From the NCBI GenBank assembly GCA_904391375.1, contig CAJFMF010000003.1:1-37745 (forward strand): a DNA stretch of 37,745 bases, written 5' to 3'. Every line of letters starts with the position of its first letter. The first letter of the stretch is position 1. Made by a program: the position numbers and the translations under genes. This DNA comes from Candidatus Gallimonas faecavium (GTDB lineage: Bacteria > Bacillota > Clostridia > Christensenellales > Borkfalkiaceae). This document shows positions 32,891-37,745 of this stretch, piece by piece. Below the pieces are notes generated by a model, which saw only the letters and a list, made by a program, of their open reading frames with translations, had not been told where the DNA came from and did not search any database.

Positions 32891-33928
32891 ATGCTCAAAA
32901 TTATCGTGGACGCCATGGGCGGGGACAACGCTCCCGCCGAGATCGTCAAGGGCGCCGTCGAGGCGCTCGCCGACCGCGGTGATTTCAAGGTCATTCTTAC
33001 GGGAGACGAATCGCTCATCAAACACGAGCTCGATAAATACACCTACGACGCTGCCCGCGTGGAGATCGTCCACTGCGCACAGGTCATCACCAACGACGAC
33101 GTTCCCACATCTGCCGTGCGCTCCAAGCGCGACAGTTCGCTCGTCGTCGGGCTCAATATCCTGAAAAACGATATCTCCGCGGGCGGGTTTGTCTCGGCGG
33201 GCTCGACGGGCGCCGTCCTGACGGGCGGGGTCATGTTTATCGGACGCATCAAGGGCGTTCTTCGCCCCGCGCTCTGCCCCGGGATCCCCAACGTGCGCGG
33301 CTCGCAGACTCTTCTTTGCGACTGCGGCGCCAATGCGGAGTGCAAGCCTGCCTATCTTGCGCAGTTCGGCGTGATGGCGTCGGCATATGCGCGCGCGGCG
33401 TTCGGCATCCAAGATCCCCGTGTCGGGCTTCTCACCAACGGCACGGAGGAGCACAAGGGCGACCCGCTTCATCAGGAGGCGCATCAGCTGCTCAAGAACA
33501 CGCCCGGCATTCACTTCGTGGGCAACATTGAGGGCCGCGACATCATGTACGGGGACGTGGACGTCGCCGTTTCGGACGGGTTCTCCGGAAACATCGCGTT
33601 AAAGGCGATCGAGGGGTGCGGAAAGACGGTGGGCGAGATGCTCAGAAAGGAGTTCACGTCGTCGCTCGGCTCCAAGATCAGCTATCTCTTTGCGAAAAAG
33701 CCCATCAAGGGCCTGACGCGGGCGCTCGACTATTCCCGATTCGGCGGGTCTGTCTTTCTGGGACTGAAGAAGGTGGTCGTCAAATCGCACGGCTCTTCCA
33801 AGGCGAAGAGCATCAAGCCCTCCGTCTATCAGGCGCTCGACGCCTGCCGCGGCGGGCTCATCGGCATGATGGAAGAGATGCTCGGTGCGGCCGAGCCCGC
33901 TTCCGGGACGGGAGCGGAGAATGCCTGA
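32891..33928 (+). CDS. plsX: Phosphate acyltransferase PlsX
   Basis: PlsX makes acyl-phosphate from acyl-ACP for phosphatidic-acid synthesis at the membrane. The 345-residue protein begins with the family signature MLKIIVDAMGGDNAP and has AGSTGAVLTGG, RPALCPGIPNVRG, NGTEEHKGDPLHQEAHQLL, and DVAVSDGFSGNIALK. GGAGGG precedes ATG 32891. It overlaps rnc by eight bases (ATGCCTGA). In most relatives acpP lies between plsX and rnc; it is absent here. Confidence 0.97.
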   Translation: MLKIIVDAMGGDNAPAEIVKGAVEALADRGDFKVILTGDESLIKHELDKYTYDAARVEIVHCAQVITNDDVPTSAVRSKRDSSLVVGLNILKNDISAGGFVSAGSTGAVLTGGVMFIGRIKGVLRPALCPGIPNVRGSQTLLCDCGANAECKPAYLAQFGVMASAYARAAFGIQDPRVGLLTNGTEEHKGDPLHQEAHQLLKNTPGIHFVGNIEGRDIMYGDVDVAVSDGFSGNIALKAIEGCGKTVGEMLRKEFTSSLGSKISYLFAKKPIKGLTRALDYSRFGGSVFLGLKKVVVKSHGSSKAKSIKPSVYQALDACRGGLIGMMEEMLGAAEPASGTGAENA

Positions 33929-34538
33929 GCGTACGCCGGAAGAGGCGGCGCTCGGCTACACGTTCCGCGACAGGGCGCTGCTGACGGCCTGTTTTACGCA
34001 CGCCTCGGTGACGGGCGCGCGAAACAACGAACGGCTGGAATTTCTCGGCGACGCCGTGCTGGAACTGTATGTGACGGAGATGCTCTTCCGTTCGAGCGAC
34101 GCGGCCGAGGGCGCGCTTACGGAGCGCAGGAAGGACTTCGTCGCGCGGGAAGCGCTTGCCGCATCCGAAGCGCGGCTGGGGCTCATGCGCTATCTGCGCT
34201 ATGCGGGAAACGAGGAAAATCTGCGCGGCAAGACGTCGTCCAATCTCTATGAGGCGGCGGTGGGCGCCATCTATCTGGACGGCGGCTATCGGGCGGCGGC
34301 GGAGTTTCTCGCGCGCACGCTGGTGGCGCGGGACAGGGAAAATTACAAGAGTGCCTTGCAGGAGTTTGTGCAGCTCCGCATTCAGAAGATGCCCGTGTAC
34401 GACACGCGGGAGGATGAGACCGGCTTCGTCAGCGAGGTGTGCGCGATGGGACAGTGCGCGCAGGGCCGCGGGACGACCAAGAAGCTCGCCGAACAGGCGG
34501 CTGCCAAACTTCTATTCGGGAAACTGACAGAGCAATGA
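33921..34538 (+). CDS. rnc: Ribonuclease III
   Basis: RNase III cuts double-stranded RNA in rRNA and mRNA maturation. The 205-residue protein has the signature NERLEFLGDAVLEL (36-49, with catalytic Glu/Asp including D44), the second acidic motif NLYEAAVGAIYLDGG (E111), and a C-terminal double-stranded-RNA-binding domain (YKSALQEFVQLR...GFVSEV...GRGTTKKLAEQAAAKLL). It is slightly short, owing to a brief N terminus. ATG 33921 overlaps the end of plsX; the open frame upstream (33885) lies inside plsX. Its stop overlaps the smc start (ATGA). Confidence 0.96.
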   Translation: MPERTPEEAALGYTFRDRALLTACFTHASVTGARNNERLEFLGDAVLELYVTEMLFRSSDAAEGALTERRKDFVAREALAASEARLGLMRYLRYAGNEENLRGKTSSNLYEAAVGAIYLDGGYRAAAEFLARTLVARDRENYKSALQEFVQLRIQKMPVYDTREDETGFVSEVCAMGQCAQGRGTTKKLAEQAAAKLLFGKLTEQ

Positions 34539-37500
34539 ATTTCAAAGAGATACAACTTGTCGGGTTCAAGTCCTTTGCGGACAAGACGACCATCAAATTC
34601 GAGGACGGCGTGACGTGTATCGTCGGGCCCAACGGCTGCGGCAAGAGCAACGTTGCCGACGCGGTGCGCTGGGTGCTCGGCGAGCAGTCGGCCAAGACGC
34701 TGCGCGGTTCGTCCATGCAGGACGTCATCTTCGGCGGGACGCAGACGCGCCGTCAGCTCTCCTTTTGCGAGGTGACGCTCGTCTTTGACAACGCGAACCG
34801 CATGTTCGACATCGCCTACGACGAAGTCGCCATGACCCGCCGTCTGTACCGTTCGGGCGAGAGCGAATACCTGCTCAACGGGCAGTCCTGCCGTCTCAAA
34901 GACATCGTGGCGCTGCTGCACGGCGTGGGCATCGGCAAAGAGGGGTACTCCATCATCGGACAGGGCAAGGTGGAGCAGATCATGAACGCCAAGCCCGAAG
35001 ACCGCCGCGCCATCTTTGAAGAGGCGACGGGCGTCATGAAGTTCAAGGCGCAGAAGGGCGAGATCGAGCGCAAGCTGGAGAACGCCAAGGACAACCTGAC
35101 GGTATTCGTCCAGCGCATGGACGAGGCGGAAAATCAGCTTCGGCCGCTTGAAAAGCAGGCGGAGACCGCCAAGAAATTCCGCGCCTATTCCGAACAGCTC
35201 AAACATGAAGAGGTCAATGCCTATCTCGCGCGCTATGACAATTTTGCCTATGAGACGGGCAGACAGCGGGAGAAGATCGAAAAGGCGAACGATCGTCTTA
35301 CCTTGGTGGAGGAGCGCCTCAATGCCCTTGACGGGGAGGAGACGGCCGCCCGCGAGGCGATCGCGAAGGCGGACGACGATCTGCGGTCGCTCAACGAAAA
35401 GCTCCGCCTCTTCGAGGTCAGCATGGAGCACAAGACGGGCGAGGCGAAGGTGCTGAGCGAGCGCATTCAGTCGTACAACCGCCAGCTCCGCACGGCCTCG
35501 GACGACGTGGAATATTCGCTGCGGCGCTCTGCCGAGATCGACCGCCTGGAGGCGGCGGGCAAGAAGCGCGCGGGCGAAAACGCCGCGCGTGCGGGCGAGA
35601 TCGAGCGGGGGTGTGCGTCGCTCGAAAAGCAGCTTGCCGAGCTGACGGCGCGCGTTACGGCCTTTGAACGGCTCTCCGACGAAAAACGCGCAAGCGAGCT
35701 CTCGTCGGTGGAAAATCTCGCCGACGTCCGCGCCAATGCGGGAAGTCTTTCCGCGCGGCAGGACGCCGTGGGCGAGCGCATCGGCGAAGTGAACACGGCG
35801 CTCGGGAAGGCGCGCGCGCGACAGGAGGAGTATTCCCGTCAGCTTGCGGCGTGCCGTTCCGAACGCGCGACGTGCGAAAAATTTCTCGACGAAAAACCGG
35901 AGCGCGAGACGGCGCTCCGCGGCAAGATCGCCGCGCTCGAGGGCGCGGGCAAGAAGCTCGCGCAGGACATCGCCGACTGCAATACCTCCGTGCTCAACCT
36001 CCAGAACAATCTGGAGATGTACGTCAACCTGAAAAACCGCTTTGACGGCTACCGTGACTCGGTGCGCAAGCTGCAGCTCAGCGCGCAGAAGGACCCCGAG
36101 ATCGGCAGGCGCATCCGCGGCGCCATCGCCGACATCGTGCATACGGACAAGCAGTACGAAGTCGCCATCGAGACGGCCGTCGGCGGGGCGATGCAGAACC
36201 TCGTCACCGCCACGCAGGAGGACGCGCGCTGGCTCATCGAATACCTCAAGCGCACGAACGGCGGCATCGTCACCTTCCTGCCCGTGGACGCCATGCGCCC
36301 GCGCGGCAACTCGCGCGAGGTTCAGGCGGCGCTGCGGGAAGAGGGCGCCATGGGGCTTGCGGACGAACTGGTGCAGTACGATCCGTACTATGCCAACATC
36401 GTGCGCTACCTGCTCGACAACACCCTCATCTGCGATACCATCGGCAACGCGACGCGCATTGCGCGCAAATACCCGCGTTCCTTCAAACTCGTCACGCTGG
36501 ACGGCGACACCATCGCCTCGTCGGGCGCCATGACGGGCGGCTCCCGCCGCCGCGAGAGCGGAAACCTGCTCGCGGGCGAACGCCGCATCAAGGAGTGCGA
36601 GGAGGGCATCGCGGCGAAGAAGGCCGCGCTGGAAAAATACCGCGCACAGCTCGAAGAGGCAAACGCGCAGCTCGCGGCGGAGCGTTCCGCCTACGAGGCA
36701 TTCCGCCAGAAGGTGCAGGAGGAGGCGGCGAACTTCGCGGCGCTTTCCCAGCGCGCGGCCACGCTTGAAGGCCTGCTTGCGGACGCGGGGCGCGACATCT
36801 CCGAATACGAGGCGCTGCTCGAAAAGCTCAGCCGCACGGCGGACGATCTGAAGAGCGAGGCGCTCTCCGCCGAGGAGAACGAGGAACTCCTCAAAAAGAT
36901 CCGCTCCGAAGCGGCGGCAGACGCCTCCGCGCGCCAGGCGGAGGGGGAGAAGCTCCGCAAAGAGCGCGACGCCCTGCAGGAAAAGCTGGGCGCCCTGCGC
37001 ATCGAGGGCGCATCGCTTGCCTCTGCCCGCGAGTCGGATGCCGAGACCATGCAGCGCCTGCGCGAGGAACGGGATTCCCTGCTTCGCAAGGTGGACGAGA
37101 CGCGCGCGGCCATTGCCGAGACGCAGAAGCGCATCGAACAGCTCAAGCACGAGGAAGAGCGCGCCGCGCTCACCGAGGAGGAACAGGCGACCGTCAACAA
37201 GCTGCGCGAGCGGCTTGCGGGCGTGGAGGAGCAAAAGCGCGGCATTTCCGGGCAGCAGGCGAAGCTCGCCGAGGAAAAGCGCGGGCTTCTGACGCAGCAG
37301 ATGACGCTCTCGGAGGAAAAGCACGCGTGCGAACTGGAGATCTCCCGCGCGGAGGCGAGCCTCGAGAACATGAAACAGCGCATCGACGAGGCATACGGCC
37401 TGACCTATGAGAGCGCGCAGGAACTGCGGGACGAGAATTTCGACATCGCGCAGGCGTCCACGCGCATCAACTCGCTCAAGCGGCAGATCGGCGCGCTGGG

Positions 37501-37745
37501 GGCCATCAACCAGAACGCGGAGGAGGACTACGACAACCTGCTCGCGCGCTATACCGAGATGCAGACGCAGAAAGAAGACCTCGACAAGGGCATTTCCGAC
37601 CTCACGGGCGTTCTCGAACAGCTCAAAGGGGAGATGCAGAAGAAGTTCGACGACGGGTTCAACGAGATCAACGCGAACTTCTCGCAGATCTTCCGCGAAC
37701 TCTTCGGCGGCGGCAAGGCGGAGATGCAGCTCGACTATACCGACT
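34535..37745 (+). CDS. smc: Chromosome partition protein SMC (truncated by window end)
   Basis: SMC is the ATPase core of the bacterial condensin that organises the chromosome with ScpA and ScpB. The first 1070 residues are present: N-terminal ATPase half with Walker A GPNGCGKSN (31-39), Q-loop region GQGKVEQIM, a first long coiled coil (about 170-510), the hinge domain (about 515-660, RIRGAIADIV...AIETAVGGAMQNLV), and the returning coiled coil. The window ends at ELFGGGKAEMQLDYTD, just before the C-terminal LSGGE signature and Walker B. ATG 34535 overlaps the rnc stop. The plsX-rnc-smc order is common in Bacillota. Confidence 0.97.
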   Translation, partial: MNFKEIQLVGFKSFADKTTIKFEDGVTCIVGPNGCGKSNVADAVRWVLGEQSAKTLRGSSMQDVIFGGTQTRRQLSFCEVTLVFDNANRMFDIAYDEVAMTRRLYRSGESEYLLNGQSCRLKDIVALLHGVGIGKEGYSIIGQGKVEQIMNAKPEDRRAIFEEATGVMKFKAQKGEIERKLENAKDNLTVFVQRMDEAENQLRPLEKQAETAKKFRAYSEQLKHEEVNAYLARYDNFAYETGRQREKIEKANDRLTLVEERLNALDGEETAAREAIAKADDDLRSLNEKLRLFEVSMEHKTGEAKVLSERIQSYNRQLRTASDDVEYSLRRSAEIDRLEAAGKKRAGENAARAGEIERGCASLEKQLAELTARVTAFERLSDEKRASELSSVENLADVRANAGSLSARQDAVGERIGEVNTALGKARARQEEYSRQLAACRSERATCEKFLDEKPERETALRGKIAALEGAGKKLAQDIADCNTSVLNLQNNLEMYVNLKNRFDGYRDSVRKLQLSAQKDPEIGRRIRGAIADIVHTDKQYEVAIETAVGGAMQNLVTATQEDARWLIEYLKRTNGGIVTFLPVDAMRPRGNSREVQAALREEGAMGLADELVQYDPYYANIVRYLLDNTLICDTIGNATRIARKYPRSFKLVTLDGDTIASSGAMTGGSRRRESGNLLAGERRIKECEEGIAAKKAALEKYRAQLEEANAQLAAERSAYEAFRQKVQEEAANFAALSQRAATLEGLLADAGRDISEYEALLEKLSRTADDLKSEALSAEENEELLKKIRSEAAADASARQAEGEKLRKERDALQEKLGALRIEGASLASARESDAETMQRLREERDSLLRKVDETRAAIAETQKRIEQLKHEEERAALTEEEQATVNKLRERLAGVEEQKRGISGQQAKLAEEKRGLLTQQMTLSEEKHACELEISRAEASLENMKQRIDEAYGLTYESAQELRDENFDIAQASTRINSLKRQIGALGAINQNAEEDYDNLLARYTEMQTQKEDLDKGISDLTGVLEQLKGEMQKKFDDGFNEINANFSQIFRELFGGGKAEMQLDYTD

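Noticed and set aside
34382-37324. 980-residue open frame on the minus strand across smc
   Set aside because: Antisense shadow with Arg/Leu/Ala-rich translation typical of reverse-read coiled coil.

Overview
The window is a GC-rich stretch of Clostridia-type (Bacillota) chromosome made almost entirely of conserved housekeeping genes. The main taxonomic clue is the order ruvC-ruvA-ruvB-(GNAT)-queA-tgt-yajC-small membrane protein-scfA-scfB-secD-secF-recJ-rsh-MBL hydrolase-hemZ. This is the classic Clostridia cluster, and it carries the SCIFF precursor peptide and its radical SAM maturase, a clostridial hallmark. Very high G/C at third positions suggests a GC-rich, possibly uncultured gut lineage; the genus cannot be told from the sequence. 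No rRNA, tRNA, insertion sequence, prophage or CRISPR array was seen.

Layout. Positions 53-4123 (minus) hold ilvB-ilvN-ilvD, the branched-chain amino-acid operon, driven by a perfect consensus promoter; a 28-bp minisatellite separates ilvN from ilvD. argH (minus, 4404-5777) stands alone. From 5916 the plus strand carries ruvCAB, a GNAT acetyltransferase, queA and tgt (queuosine tRNA modification), yajC, a small membrane protein, the SCIFF pair, a divergent secD/secF pair, recJ, the (p)ppGpp synthetase/hydrolase rsh, an MBL-fold hydrolase and hemZ (to 23277). A divergent pair of uncharacterised membrane genes follows (23549-24624), then a repeat-bearing spacer, then rpsO-pnp (25160-27641). A surface or secreted beta-helix protein with a SipW-type signal (27847-29281) is broken by a 7-bp duplication. 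Citrate synthase, an orphan MazF-type endoribonuclease (minus), a CDF metal exporter, and plsX-rnc-smc (smc cut by the window end) complete the region.

Function. The window joins amino-acid synthesis, Holliday-junction processing, tRNA modification, protein export, stringent response, RNA decay (PNPase, RNase III, MazF), and lipid and chromosome maintenance. Many transcription units have clear sigma-A promoters (TTGACA/TATAAT with 17-18 bp spacers) and strong GC-rich hairpin terminators.

Most notable points: (1) the beta-helix protein has a tandem heptamer exactly at the frameshift, plus a run of nine G in its signal peptide, which looks like a phase-variation switch; (2) SecD and SecF both appear to have lost the membrane aspartates used for proton coupling; (3) ruvC and the CDF exporter have identical promoter-to-start geometry predicting leaderless mRNAs; (4) terminators sit directly against the starts of the SCIFF maturase and the small membrane protein; (5) a dyad lies exactly between two back-to-back promoters, one of which drives a membrane protein with a winged-helix-like segment; (6) several intergenic spacers carry short tandem repeats.
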